Assembly: GCA_021323165.1 (NCBI GenBank)
Contig: JAJTCJ010000071.1
Location: 1 to 32,423 of the forward strand
From: Bacteroidota bacterium
Lineage (GTDB): Bacteria; Bacteroidota; Bacteroidia; 2-12-FULL-35-15
Direction: 5' to 3'
DNA length: 32,423 nucleotides
Both the position numbers and the translations under genes were made by a program. Shown here one piece after another: positions 23,440 to 31,780 of this stretch (position 1 is the stretch's first letter; each line of letters opens with the position of its first letter). Below the pieces are notes generated by a model, which worked only from the letters and a program-made list of their open reading frames with translations, did no database searches and was not told the origin of the DNA.

Positions 23440-24789
23440 GATTTGATTCGCTACATTTTCAGCATTTACTCTTAATTCAGGAACTGCGGTGGTCTCCCAT
23501 AAAACCTCGCGAAGCAAGGATCCTACTGCATAAACGTTTTTTACATGTTCGCCTTCTTTATTGAGAACCCGGCCATCAGGAAAACATCTGATCCCCATTT
23601 TGAGGTCATTGGCGGAAATAATATTGTTCTGAAGGAGGTTGCCTATAAATACATCATTGATCTCATTGAAGTTAATTTGTGGGCCTGTGCAGTTTACGAT
23701 CCTCGATACAAAAAACGTTTCCAATTGCTGGTCTGAACGCTTTTTAACAGAAACTTCAAAGCCATTTTCCACAATTGCCACAAACTGAAGCCTTCCTCCA
23801 AATACTTCCAATTGTCCGCTCTCAATAAGATCCTTCATTTTCAGATCGATGCCTGTTGGAAGTCTGTGACGTGCAACACCCCAGATATGACGCAAATGTG
23901 AAATGAACTGACGTTTATCTTTTGCAGATAGTCTTAACCATGTTTCTTTTGCATAAGGCCTGAAACTGTCAATAATCGCTTGCCAGGCCATGGCATTTTT
24001 TTTGCCTTCAGTGATGTGATTTTTAATAATCCGGAAAACTTCAAGCAAGCTTTTATCTTTCACTTCAGAATAGAAATCCGGATATGTAACAGGTGTTGTT
24101 ATATTGCCCTGAGGGAAATATCCTCTCGGAGAAATTGAATAGATCTTTCCGGTGAACTTTAATGATATCAGGCTGAGAACGCAATCTATCATTGATAATC
24201 CGCTACCCATCAGTAAAATGTTCTCTGTAGGTTTAAGACCTTCTAAATACGAATCAGACCAGGGTGATTCAAAATAATGAGAACTTCTCAGAACAGCTTC
24301 ATCAATACCTTTTGGCGGAGCCGGAGAATAATTGCCCATTGCAAGAACAACATATTCGCATTGAATGCCCGGATGATTATCAATCGTTATAAGATATTTA
24401 TCATGGGCTTTTTCAATATTCAGAGCTTTATCATGAATGATACTGACCTGAGGATGATTTAAACAAATCGAAGAAATCTCTTTCAGATAATCACCATAGA
24501 ATGAACGGGGAATGAATTCCTTTTTGAGATTCTCAAATGCTTCATCTTTAAACTCCGGCTGAGTAAGCAGCCAGTTGACAAAATGATCGGGTTTATCGGG
24601 GAAAGCGCTCATGCGGCCTGCCGGCACATTCAGCAGGTGTTCCTGTTTTTTTGTACTGAAAGCTACACCTTTGAAAACAGGATAACCTGAGTTTACCAGA
24701 ATTATCTTGATATCAGTACTTTTTCTGAGTAATTGCAGAGCGGTAATTGTTCCGCTGAATCCACCTCCAATGATACACACTGTTTTCAT
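23422..24789 (-). CDS. FAD/NAD(P)-binding oxidoreductase-like protein
   Basis: A 455-residue cytosolic flavoprotein candidate. It begins KTVCIIGGGFSGTITALQL with an FAD Rossmann GGGFSG at 8-13. It has the typical VVLAMGNYSPAPP line at 147-158, a second dinucleotide motif GSGLSMIDC at 195-203, and the C-terminal VKNVYAVGSLLREVLWET segment. The pattern fits the FAD-NAD(P)-binding (NAD_binding_9) family, whose members are mostly uncharacterised. The substrate is unknown. It diverges from surE across 128 nt. I see no strong TAnnTTTG box directly upstream on this strand. Confidence 0.85.
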   Translation of the reverse strand: MKTVCIIGGGFSGTITALQLLRKSTDIKIILVNSGYPVFKGVAFSTKKQEHLLNVPAGRMSAFPDKPDHFVNWLLTQPEFKDEAFENLKKEFIPRSFYGDYLKEISSICLNHPQVSIIHDKALNIEKAHDKYLITIDNHPGIQCEYVVLAMGNYSPAPPKGIDEAVLRSSHYFESPWSDSYLEGLKPTENILLMGSGLSMIDCVLSLISLKFTGKIYSISPRGYFPQGNITTPVTYPDFYSEVKDKSLLEVFRIIKNHITEGKKNAMAWQAIIDSFRPYAKETWLRLSAKDKRQFISHLRHIWGVARHRLPTGIDLKMKDLIESGQLEVFGGRLQFVAIVENGFEVSVKKRSDQQLETFFVSRIVNCTGPQINFNEINDVFIGNLLQNNIISANDLKMGIRCFPDGRVLNKEGEHVKNVYAVGSLLREVLWETTAVPELRVNAENVANQIVESIN

Positions 24790-24903
24790 CTTTGTAAAAA
24801 TAAGTTATCGAAGAGGAATAGCCGGGTCAGGAGTTTACCTTTTATCAACAATGGTATGTGAATGTTATCTTTCAATATAAAATACCTTTCGCGACAATTG
24901 TTT

Positions 24904-24911
24904 TATTTTTG
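24904..24911 (+). promoter_or_regulatory. TAnnTTTG (-7) box for surE
   Basis: TATTTTTG ends 6 nt before the ATG at 24918, suggesting that transcription starts at or near the start codon. The -33 position is not a clear TTTG. Confidence 0.4.
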
Positions 24912-24917
24912 TAAAAC

Positions 24918-25691
24918 ATGAAAAAGAAAAAACCTCTGATCCTTGTCACCAATGATGATGGTGTTTCTGCACCGGGAATAGCTGCTTTAGTTGAAGTTAT
25001 GAGAACCCTTGGCGATGTTGTGGTTGTAGCACCCGATAAACCTCAGTCGGGAATGGGACATGCGATCACAATAAATTCCACTTTGCGTATAAATAAAGTA
25101 AAGATCTATGGCGTTAAGGAAGAATACAGTTGTACCGGAACTCCGGTTGATTGTGTTAAGATTGCTGTAAATAAGATCCTAAAGCAAAAACCGGATCTGT
25201 GTGTTTCGGGTATTAATCATGGCTCTAATATGTCTATTAATGTGATTTATTCGGGAACCATGTCTGCTGCTGTTGAAGGAGCAATTGAAGGAATACCATC
25301 CATTGGTTTTTCTTTATGTGATAATTCCATTGACGCAGATTTTACGGCATCAAAGAAAATTGTTAAAGCTATAGCAAAAGGAGTTCTTGAAAAAGGTTTA
25401 CCGAAAGATGTTTGTCTGAACGTAAATATTCCGGTAGTAAAAGGTGATGAGATAAAAGGAATAAAAGTTTGCCGTCAGGCACGTGCAAACTGGATCGAAG
25501 AATTGGATGAACGTTTTGATCCGAGTGGGCAACCCTATTTCTGGTTAACAGGTAAGTTCGAGAATTACGATAAAGGAAATAAAGACACAGATGTATGGGC
25601 ACTTGATAATAACTATGTTTCAATTGTCCCTACGCATTTTGATATGACTGCTCATGAGTCTATTAAGCAGATCAAAAAAATAAAGTTCTAA
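24918..25691 (+). CDS. surE: 5'/3'-nucleotidase SurE
   Basis: A 257-residue metal-dependent acid phosphatase hydrolysing nucleoside monophosphates (and sometimes polyphosphate) in the cytosol. The hallmark TNDDGVSAPG (D13, D14) supplies metal ligands; the loop QSGMGHAIT and SGINHGSNMS (Asn metal ligand) follow, and SGTMSAAVEGAIEG is the family's next signature. The length is normal. It begins a rightward operon with a small membrane protein (8-nt gap), lpxB and a SpoIID-like gene, a neighbourhood known in Bacteroidota. Confidence 0.95.
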   Translation: MKKKKPLILVTNDDGVSAPGIAALVEVMRTLGDVVVVAPDKPQSGMGHAITINSTLRINKVKIYGVKEEYSCTGTPVDCVKIAVNKILKQKPDLCVSGINHGSNMSINVIYSGTMSAAVEGAIEGIPSIGFSLCDNSIDADFTASKKIVKAIAKGVLEKGLPKDVCLNVNIPVVKGDEIKGIKVCRQARANWIEELDERFDPSGQPYFWLTGKFENYDKGNKDTDVWALDNNYVSIVPTHFDMTAHESIKQIKKIKF

Positions 25692-25699
25692 CGTAAAAG

Positions 25700-25981
25700 A
25701 TGAATATGAAAAATTATGATTGGAATAAAATGTGGCCGGGAATTATTCTGGGTTTGATCGTCCCGGTTATTACTTATTTTATTTATTACTGGGTGGTTAG
25801 TACATTCGGATTAAGAAGGATCAATGTAAGCTTATGCATGATCTCAAATCTGATTCCTTTTTATATGAGCATGAACAGGGAACATTATAACATGACAAAA
25901 GGTATCCTGCTTTCAACTATTGTTCTTGCTGTGATTATCGGCTGTTTAAGTTTTTTTACCAGTTATCTTAATATACTTTAA
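25700..25981 (+). CDS. small two-to-three-helix membrane protein between surE and lpxB
   Basis: A 93-residue hydrophobic protein with membrane segments at about 13-35 (PGIILGLIVPVITYFIYYWV), a weak one at about 43-54 (SLCMISNLIPFY), and about 68-92 (ILLSTIVLAVIIGCLSFFTS). It starts 8 nt after surE, and its stop codon overlaps the lpxB start (TAATG), so it is translationally coupled to lpxB. No family is recognised from sequence alone. Its fixed place between surE and lpxB suggests an envelope or lipid A-related role, which is inference. Confidence 0.8.
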   Translation: MNMKNYDWNKMWPGIILGLIVPVITYFIYYWVVSTFGLRRINVSLCMISNLIPFYMSMNREHYNMTKGILLSTIVLAVIIGCLSFFTSYLNIL

Positions 25982-26460
25982 TGAAGTATTATATTATTGC
26001 CGGGGAGGCATCAGGAGATCTCCATGCTTCTAATCTTATGAAGGAGCTGAGGAAGTTAGATTCAGAATCGTCTTTCAGATGCTGGGGCGGTGACCTGATG
26101 AAAGCCCAGGGCGCAGAACTCGTAAAACATTATCGTGATCTTGCATTCATGGGATTTACGGAAGTGCTGATGAATATCAGAACTATATTTAAGAACATTG
26201 ACTTTTGTAAGTCAGATATATTATCATACAAACCGGATGTATTAATTCTGGTTGATTATCCCGGTTTTAATTTAAGGATCGCTGAATTTGCGAAAGAACA
26301 GGGAATAAAGGTTTTCTATTATATCTCTCCTCAGATCTGGGCCTGGAAGCAATCAAGAGTTCATAAGATAAAAAGGGTAGTCGATAAAATGTTTGTGATC
26401 CTTCCTTTCGAAAAGGAATTCTATGAAAAAGATGGGATATTTCTACCGATAAGCCTTTAA
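25981..26460 (+). pseudogene. lpxB: lipid-A-disaccharide synthase, N-terminal part (gene split by frameshift)
   Basis: The first 159 codons of lpxB. The product normally joins UDP-diacylglucosamine and lipid X to make the lipid A disaccharide at the inner membrane. GEASGDLHA at 8-16, WGGDLM, DYPGFN and ISPQIWAWK are intact. After FVILPFEKEFYEKDG the frame enters unrelated codons (IFLPISL) and stops at 26460. Normal proteins continue with a VGHPL-containing segment of some 30-40 residues before the nucleotide-binding half, so a deletion of around 100 nt that is not a multiple of three is inferred near 26431-26447. The start overlaps the preceding stop (TAATG). Confidence 0.88.
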
Positions 26461-26465
26461 TTGCT

Positions 26466-27011
26466 TTGCTTCCGGGAAGCAGGAAGCAGGAGATTGATAC
26501 AATGCTTCCATTGTTTCTTGAACAAACAAAACATTATCCGAAATATCAATTCGTAATTGCAGGTGCTCCTTCACAAAGCAAAGAGTATTATCAGAGTTTC
26601 ATTAAAGGTAAAGAGGTAAAGATCGTTTATAACATGACGTATCAGCTTCTTCAGCGTGCAGAAGCAGCACTTGTGACATCAGGGACAGCCACGCTTGAAA
26701 CGGCTCTCTTTAATGTACCTGAAGTTGTATGTTATAAAGGAGGTGCGGTTTCTTATATGATCGCAAGACAATTGATAAAAGTGAAATATATATCCCTGGT
26801 AAATCTTATCATGGATAGAGAAATAGTAAAAGAACTTATCCAGAATGAGCTAAATGAAATAAATCTGAAAGCAGAGCTGGATAAGCTATTGAATAAAGAT
26901 TCAAGAGATAAGTTATTAAAAGATTATTCTGAACTAAGATCGAAGCTTGGAGGTGCAGGTGCATCACAAAAAGCCGCAAAATTGATGGTCAGTTATTTAA
27001 AAGGAATATGA
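26466..27011 (+). pseudogene. lpxB: lipid-A-disaccharide synthase, C-terminal part
   Basis: The remainder of lpxB in another frame. The open frame actually reaches back to DKPLIA at 26448-26465, and the coordinate given is only the first TTG. It encodes LLPGSRKQEI, the nucleotide-binding region TSGTATLETALFNVPEVV, and the end LGGAGASQKAAKLM. There is no obvious ribosome start of its own, so the half is unlikely to make an active enzyme by itself. The stop TGA overlaps the start of the SpoIID-like gene (ATGA), so the rest of the operon is intact. In a bacterium that otherwise appears to be a normal Gram-negative, loss of lpxB would be striking, so sequencing or assembly error must be excluded first. 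Confidence 0.88.
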
Positions 27012-28186
27012 TTAAAAAGAGATTTTATTTTTTAATGATCTTGTTATTTACAGGAATAATAAGTTCAACTGCAAATGTTGTTAGCATAAGAATATTTACG
27101 AGCAGGATCATCAATACTTTTATTTTTTCACCGATTTCGGGCTCATACAAGCTTATGGGAGATGGGAAAGTAGTAGCAGCTTCCGGTGACGGTGCCGGAA
27201 TTTTTCAGTTAAGTATTGTTGGTGATTCTATTCTATTAAAGACATTTGAAAGAACTATCGGGACGTTTGCTTCAGTTAAGATCTATAATATGTCGGAATT
27301 GTCTACTTTTAAAATCAAAGCGGTCGTTCCGGAAAGTAAAGTGAGAACCTATGATGATGGTTTGGAGATCCTGCTATCAGCTGATAAAAAACAATTTATT
27401 CTCATCAATAAAGTAGATCTTGAAAAATACATCGGTGGTGTAGTCGAATCAGAATCAGGAACAAGAACAAGCCTGGAATATTATAAATTGCAGTCGATCC
27501 TTTGTCGGACTTATTTACTTGCAAACCTTAACAGACATATTGCTGATGGTTTCCAGGTTTGTGATGATGTTCATTGTCAGGCTTACTTAAGCAAAACAAA
27601 ACAAAGTGATATAGAACAGGCAGTTTTAGCTACGAAAGGATTAGTTGTGGTTGATAATGATCTGAATCTTATAACCGCTGCATTCCATTCTAACTGTGGC
27701 GGACAAACAGTAAATTCTCAGGATGTATGGAGTGTTTCCACAAGCTATTTAAAAACAATAAAAGATACATTTTGTTTGAAGCAGCCGCACGCAACATGGC
27801 AAAGGAGTATTCCGGTCGAAGACTGGAAAGCTTATTTACAATTAAAACATAAATATCCTGTGGATGATACTTTGAAGATGAATTCAGCAAGTAACTTTTC
27901 GCAGAATAATGGACGGTCTATCTACTTCATTGACAAAGATCTGAAAATCCCACTTAAAGTGATCCGTGCAGATTTTCAATTGAAATCTACATTCTTTTCT
28001 GTAGAGCAGGTAGGGGAGAATGTTATTTTTAAAGGTAAAGGTTACGGTCATGGAGTTGGATTATGTCAGGAAGGGGCTATGCGGATGGCTAAACAAAAAC
28101 GTTCCTATAAAGATATTTTATCTTTTTATTACCGCGATGTTCACTTGGTTGATCTTTCTGCGTTAAACTATTTCAGGCAGGAGTAG
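27008..28186 (+). CDS. SpoIID/LytB-domain exported protein
   Basis: A 392-residue protein with an N-terminal signal or anchor (IKKRFYFLMILLFTGIISST). The SpoIID/LytB domain covers roughly 110-385. Recognisable lines are RTYLLANLNRH, AAFHSNCGGQTVNSQDVW and GKGYGHGVGLCQEGAMRMA near 344-362, the last being the family's most conserved stretch. SpoIID of Bacillus is a lytic transglycosylase acting on denuded glycan strands; non-sporulating Bacteroidota have many homologues, so a peptidoglycan role is plausible and sporulation is not implied. The start overlaps the lpxB stop by 4 nt, indicating translational coupling within the surE operon. Confidence 0.88.
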   Translation: MIKKRFYFLMILLFTGIISSTANVVSIRIFTSRIINTFIFSPISGSYKLMGDGKVVAASGDGAGIFQLSIVGDSILLKTFERTIGTFASVKIYNMSELSTFKIKAVVPESKVRTYDDGLEILLSADKKQFILINKVDLEKYIGGVVESESGTRTSLEYYKLQSILCRTYLLANLNRHIADGFQVCDDVHCQAYLSKTKQSDIEQAVLATKGLVVVDNDLNLITAAFHSNCGGQTVNSQDVWSVSTSYLKTIKDTFCLKQPHATWQRSIPVEDWKAYLQLKHKYPVDDTLKMNSASNFSQNNGRSIYFIDKDLKIPLKVIRADFQLKSTFFSVEQVGENVIFKGKGYGHGVGLCQEGAMRMAKQKRSYKDILSFYYRDVHLVDLSALNYFRQE

Positions 28187-28264
28187 ATTGTACGGATACT
28201 AATCTTTGCGAATTTACGAATTGTCATGACTACAATAGGTGCGTTGTCAAAGAGTGCGGGGGGA

Positions 28265-28294
28265 TTTGACAATTCCCGAAATTTCTTACCTTTA
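28265..28294 (+). promoter_or_regulatory. near-consensus promoter before the DUF2279 gene
   Basis: TTTG (28265-28268) is followed after 18 nt by TACCTTTA (28287-28294), 7 of 8 matches to TAnnTTTG. It ends 3 nt before a GTG (28298) that gives a normal signal peptide, which argues for this start over the ATG at 28226. Confidence 0.4.
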
Positions 28295-28297
28295 TCT

Positions 28298-29221
28298 GTG
28301 TTCGTTTTTCATAAAAAATATTTCTTTCTGTTCTGCCTGTGTTCTTTCACAAGCAAGGTTTCATTCTCCCAAACCGATTCAGCCGTTCACTCTTCTTTGA
28401 ATAAAAAGCGCCTCGCTGTCGTGGTTTCTTCTGAAGCTGCTCTTTATGGAGGATCCCTTATTGGATTGAATGAATTATGGTATGAAGATTATCCACGCTC
28501 TTCTTTTCATTTTTTTGATGATAGCCAGGAATGGCTGTTAATGGATAAAGTTGGCCATGTTACGACTTCTTATTATGTGGGAAGAATAGGGATCGGATTT
28601 ATGAAATGGAGTGGAGTATCACGGAAAAAAGCCATCTGGTATGGTGGAATGTTGGGTTCGGTTTATCAAACTACCATAGAAGTGCTAGATGGATATTCCG
28701 CAGAATGGGGATTTTCAGTTGGTGATTTTGCTTCAAATACAGTCGGATCATTGTTGTGTATTGGTCAGGAACTCGCATGGGATGATCAACGGATAGTTTT
28801 GAAATATTCTTTTAGACAAAGTGAATATTCGGAATATCGTCCGGAAATATTAGGAAGTAATTTGCAGGAAAATATTCTTAAAGATTATAACGGACAAACA
28901 TACTGGCTTTCTGTGAATCCATATTCATTCATGAGTGAAAAAAGTAAATTTCCTAAATGGCTTAATATTGCTGTTGGTTATGGTGCAGATGGAATGACAG
29001 GCGGTAACTTTAATCCTCCTTATATTAATAAAGAAGGTACTCAATTGTATTTCGATCGTTACCCTCAGTTTTATCTTTCCCTTGATGTTGACCTTACAAG
29101 AATAAAAACGAAATCGAAGTTCTTAAAGGCTGTTTTCTATTCAATCGGATTTATTAAAATTCCGGCTCCGGCTGTGGAGTTTAATAAGAATGGCGTGAAG
29201 GGAAGTTGGTTGGGTTTTTAG
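28298..29221 (+). CDS. DUF2279 domain exported protein
   Basis: A protein of about 307 residues if read from the GTG at 28298, which places a signal peptide at the very N-terminus (FHKKYFFLFCLCSFTSKVSF, cleavage near SFSQ). The ATG at 28226 would add 24 residues and displace the signal. The DUF2279 core carries MDKVGHVTTSYYVGRIG, GGMLGSVYQTTIEVLDGYS and GFSVGDFASNTVGSLL. The function is unknown; these proteins are predicted envelope components of Bacteroidota. The C-terminal 120 or so residues are Tyr/Asp-rich and beta-like. It comes after the SpoIID gene with a 111-nt gap and may belong to the same or its own transcript. Confidence 0.8.
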   Translation: MFVFHKKYFFLFCLCSFTSKVSFSQTDSAVHSSLNKKRLAVVVSSEAALYGGSLIGLNELWYEDYPRSSFHFFDDSQEWLLMDKVGHVTTSYYVGRIGIGFMKWSGVSRKKAIWYGGMLGSVYQTTIEVLDGYSAEWGFSVGDFASNTVGSLLCIGQELAWDDQRIVLKYSFRQSEYSEYRPEILGSNLQENILKDYNGQTYWLSVNPYSFMSEKSKFPKWLNIAVGYGADGMTGGNFNPPYINKEGTQLYFDRYPQFYLSLDVDLTRIKTKSKFLKAVFYSIGFIKIPAPAVEFNKNGVKGSWLGF

Positions 29222-29505
29222 TCACACTTGTTTTTCTTAATGTTCTTCCATGTGTTAAGTCATAATTAATTCACACAGTCTCCGCTAGAAGAAGATCCCT
29301 CCAGCAAGGTCGGGATGACAAACTGCTTCTAAACAACTCTTAGAAAGCGAAATTCCTGTGATTCTCACCAGATTCCGTTCCTCTATAGTAAAAAAAACAA
29401 ACGCTAATAAAGTTAATCTTATGTCTCTTTGTATCCTTAGTTCCTTCCTTGCTCCGCTGAGGCTTGGCGAAGGCGAGAGTGGTGAAAACTAATTGTAAAA
29501 AGGAA
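29222..29505. repeat. intergenic region with REP-like palindrome relics
   Basis: The longest gene-free stretch in the window. It contains ATCCC/GGGAT inverted arms at 29295-29299 and 29312-29316, with CC/GG pairing inside, in the context gatccctccagcaaggtc and gggatgac. It also has a decayed CCTT...AAGG palindrome (29447-29473, ccttgctccgctgagg then cttggcgaagg). Both resemble short palindromes seen between genes in many environmental bacteria. I see no ORF, tRNA or clear terminator. Confidence 0.45.
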
Positions 29506-30747
29506 TCAGTTTATTAGTCCAGCCTTCTCTCTCTTATGGTAATCATGGATCAGGATCATGTACCATATAACTCCAATGCTGTATAGCGCAGCGGTAATAA
29601 GAAAGATATTTACATAATCAACATTCAGATGTCGCAGTATCCCGAATATAATTGCGGAGAAAAATGTTGATCCCGACCAGATGGCAGATGTTAAACCGCT
29701 TGTCATTTCACGATTACGGGAACCTACATACTTCATGGTTATATCAGAGGTCATAGGTGCAGCAATGTTCATAAGCGGCTGACGCACCAGGTAAAAAACG
29801 ACAGCGATCACAATTGCTGTGCTCATGTAATTGTAATATTGTGTTGTTGCCATTACTATCAAAGCCATGATAGCCAATGATTGAGTAAGCGGTACCGCTC
29901 TTTTATATCCTATGCCTTCTTTAATTTTAGGAACCCACAACGCTGCATAAGCAACAATAAAAGATGCAGAGAATGACATGTAAGAAAATTCAGCAGTTGT
30001 CATTCCATGCACATTTGAAAAGAACAAGCTGATGAAGGGGATTGTAAATCCTGCTCCAAATGCAATAATGGAAGTAGGAACCATTGCTTTAAAAATGATC
30101 ATCCAGTCGTATCCTTTAAGATTGCTTCTCTTTTCATGTAATGTTGGAACATGTTCGGTTTTATTCACTTTCATGATAAAGTAAATCCCGCTGAAGCTTA
30201 ATATCACTATTCCGAACAGCAAATTTTTTTCATTAAAAAGGACAGGATCTATTGTATTGAAAACTCCGATAAATAGAAAACTTATGATGCTTGCAATACT
30301 CCAGGTAGCAAAATTTAATGTGATCGCGGAAGTATGCTGATGCAGAGGAACATTTCGAAGAATATAAGGTAAGACCGGTATCTGAATAAAAGTATACGCG
30401 GTTCCCCAAAGTAAATGAGAAGCCATAAGAAGGACAGTGGAGTGAATGTGCACTCCAATTAAAATGAGTAATCCGAATAAAGGAACACCAACAGCCGCTA
30501 TATAGAACATTGGCAGGATCTTTCTGCCTTTAATATACATTCCCAGGCTGATCGCGAGAGCAAGCATTCCGAGATAACGGTAAGAAGTAAAGTTTGCATA
30601 CTCAGCATCACTGTAACCTTCAACCTGCATGTACAGAGGAAGAATTGACATGAATGAAACATTGATCATCTGCACAAAAAATTCAACCACAATTACATTA
30701 ATAACTGAGCGATCTAGTTTTGCATAATCTCTTATCACCGTGATCAT
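29506..30747 (-). CDS. MFS transporter
   Basis: A 413-residue integral membrane protein with about twelve hydrophobic segments in two halves separated by a charged loop (NKTEHVPTLHEKRSNLKGYD, about 190-209). It fits the major facilitator superfamily, with lines such as FFVQMINVSFMSILPLYM in the first helix pair, HLLWGTAYTFIQIPVLPYIL, and the R-rich loop SRNREMTSGL. The substrate is unknown. The start is 1 nt after the stop of miaA, so the two are probably one transcript. The C-terminus is short and charged (HKREKAGLIN). Confidence 0.88.
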   Translation of the reverse strand: MITVIRDYAKLDRSVINVIVVEFFVQMINVSFMSILPLYMQVEGYSDAEYANFTSYRYLGMLALAISLGMYIKGRKILPMFYIAAVGVPLFGLLILIGVHIHSTVLLMASHLLWGTAYTFIQIPVLPYILRNVPLHQHTSAITLNFATWSIASIISFLFIGVFNTIDPVLFNEKNLLFGIVILSFSGIYFIMKVNKTEHVPTLHEKRSNLKGYDWMIIFKAMVPTSIIAFGAGFTIPFISLFFSNVHGMTTAEFSYMSFSASFIVAYAALWVPKIKEGIGYKRAVPLTQSLAIMALIVMATTQYYNYMSTAIVIAVVFYLVRQPLMNIAAPMTSDITMKYVGSRNREMTSGLTSAIWSGSTFFSAIIFGILRHLNVDYVNIFLITAALYSIGVIWYMILIHDYHKREKAGLIN

Positions 30748-30748
30748 A

Positions 30749-31657
30749 CTAGGCCATTCGGGTTTTAATGTATTCTGCTATCGCTTCGATATCTTCCGGT
30801 TCAAACCACTTAACCTCGTTATCTCTTCTGAACCAGGTAAGCTGACGCTTAGCAAATTTTCTTGTGTTTTGTTTAATCAGTTCAATTGCTGCCTGAAGGT
30901 CTGTCTTATCATCAAGATGATCGAACAATTCTTTGTAACCCACTGTCTGCAACGCATTGTTGTACTTAAATGCAATCAATGATTTTACTTCCTTTAATAA
31001 TCCTGCATGCATCATTTGATCAACACGATCATTTATCCGTTGATATAAACGTACTCTGTCTGTGTTTAAGCCGATCTTAATAATATTAAAATTTCTTGAT
31101 TTTATCTTTCCTTCACGAAGAGAGGAGTAGGGTTTACCTGTTGTGAGGCATACTTCAAGAGCACGGCTAAGTCGCTGAGGATTATTCAGGTCGACTTTTT
31201 TATAATAAACCGGATCAAGCTCGGCCAGCATTTTTTGAAGTGCTTCAATTCCTTCATCAGTTAATAAAAGATCTATTTTTTCTCTTATTGCATCATCAGC
31301 TTCAGGAAGTTCATCAAAACCTTTGCATACCGCATCAATATACAGACCTGAACCGCCTACAAGTATTGCGGTATCCCTGGTTTTAAAAAGCCGGTCAAGT
31401 AATTCGATAGCTTCATTTTCGTATTTGCCTACATTATATTGTTCTGAAATAGAATGCGAATCAATAAAGTGATGAGGAAACCCATTCATTTCCTGGAGGG
31501 TTGGCTTGGCTGTTCCAATACTTAACTCCTTAAAGAATTGACGGGAATCTGCTGAAAGGATCTCAGTATTAAACTTTTCTGCGAGATGGATTGCAAGGCT
31601 TGTTTTCCCAATCGCAGTAGGACCTGCTATAACAATAAGGTATTTATTTGTTTTCAC
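30749..31657 (-). CDS. miaA: tRNA dimethylallyltransferase (i6A37 synthesis)
   Basis: Transfers a dimethylallyl group to A37 of tRNAs that read UNN codons, using DMAPP, which the MEP pathway enzyme IspH of this window supplies. The 302 residues are of normal length. Motifs are GPTAIGKTS (P-loop, 12-20), SADSRQFFKELSIGTAKP (the DSRQ and GTAKP family marks), FPHHFID, LVGGSGLYIDA, NPQRLSRALEV and the C-terminal TRKFAKRQLTWFRRD. It is followed after 1 nt by the MFS gene. The pRiA4b-like gene lies 123 nt upstream on the same strand. Confidence 0.95.
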   Translation of the reverse strand: MKTNKYLIVIAGPTAIGKTSLAIHLAEKFNTEILSADSRQFFKELSIGTAKPTLQEMNGFPHHFIDSHSISEQYNVGKYENEAIELLDRLFKTRDTAILVGGSGLYIDAVCKGFDELPEADDAIREKIDLLLTDEGIEALQKMLAELDPVYYKKVDLNNPQRLSRALEVCLTTGKPYSSLREGKIKSRNFNIIKIGLNTDRVRLYQRINDRVDQMMHAGLLKEVKSLIAFKYNNALQTVGYKELFDHLDDKTDLQAAIELIKQNTRKFAKRQLTWFRRDNEVKWFEPEDIEAIAEYIKTRMA

Positions 31658-31748
31658 AAAAGAAGTAATGATATCCTAATCTCTGAATTGTAACATTTTA
31701 AATTTGTGACAGAAAGCTAAGTCGAAGTTAGAGTTATGTTATTACAGT

Positions 31749-31779
31749 CTACGGACTACTAACTACCAACTACGGACTA
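31749..31779. repeat. short degenerate tandem repeat (CTACGGACTA-like)
   Basis: About three units of 10 nt (ctacggacta, ctaactacca, actacggact) between miaA and the pRiA4b-like gene. The units are variations on ACTACGGACTA. There is no spacer structure, so it is not CRISPR-like; it is probably a simple intergenic repeat. Confidence 0.55.
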
Positions 31780-31780
31780 A

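Noticed and set aside
27008..28186. Evidence for sporulation from the SpoIID domain
   Set aside because: SpoIID/LytB domains are common in non-sporulating Bacteroidota; no other sporulation gene is present.
31699..31706. TAAATTTG promoter box on the plus strand
   Set aside because: No plus-strand gene follows; probably a chance match.
31749..31779. CRISPR-like array
   Set aside because: Units of about 10 nt are contiguous without spacers, and no cas gene is present.
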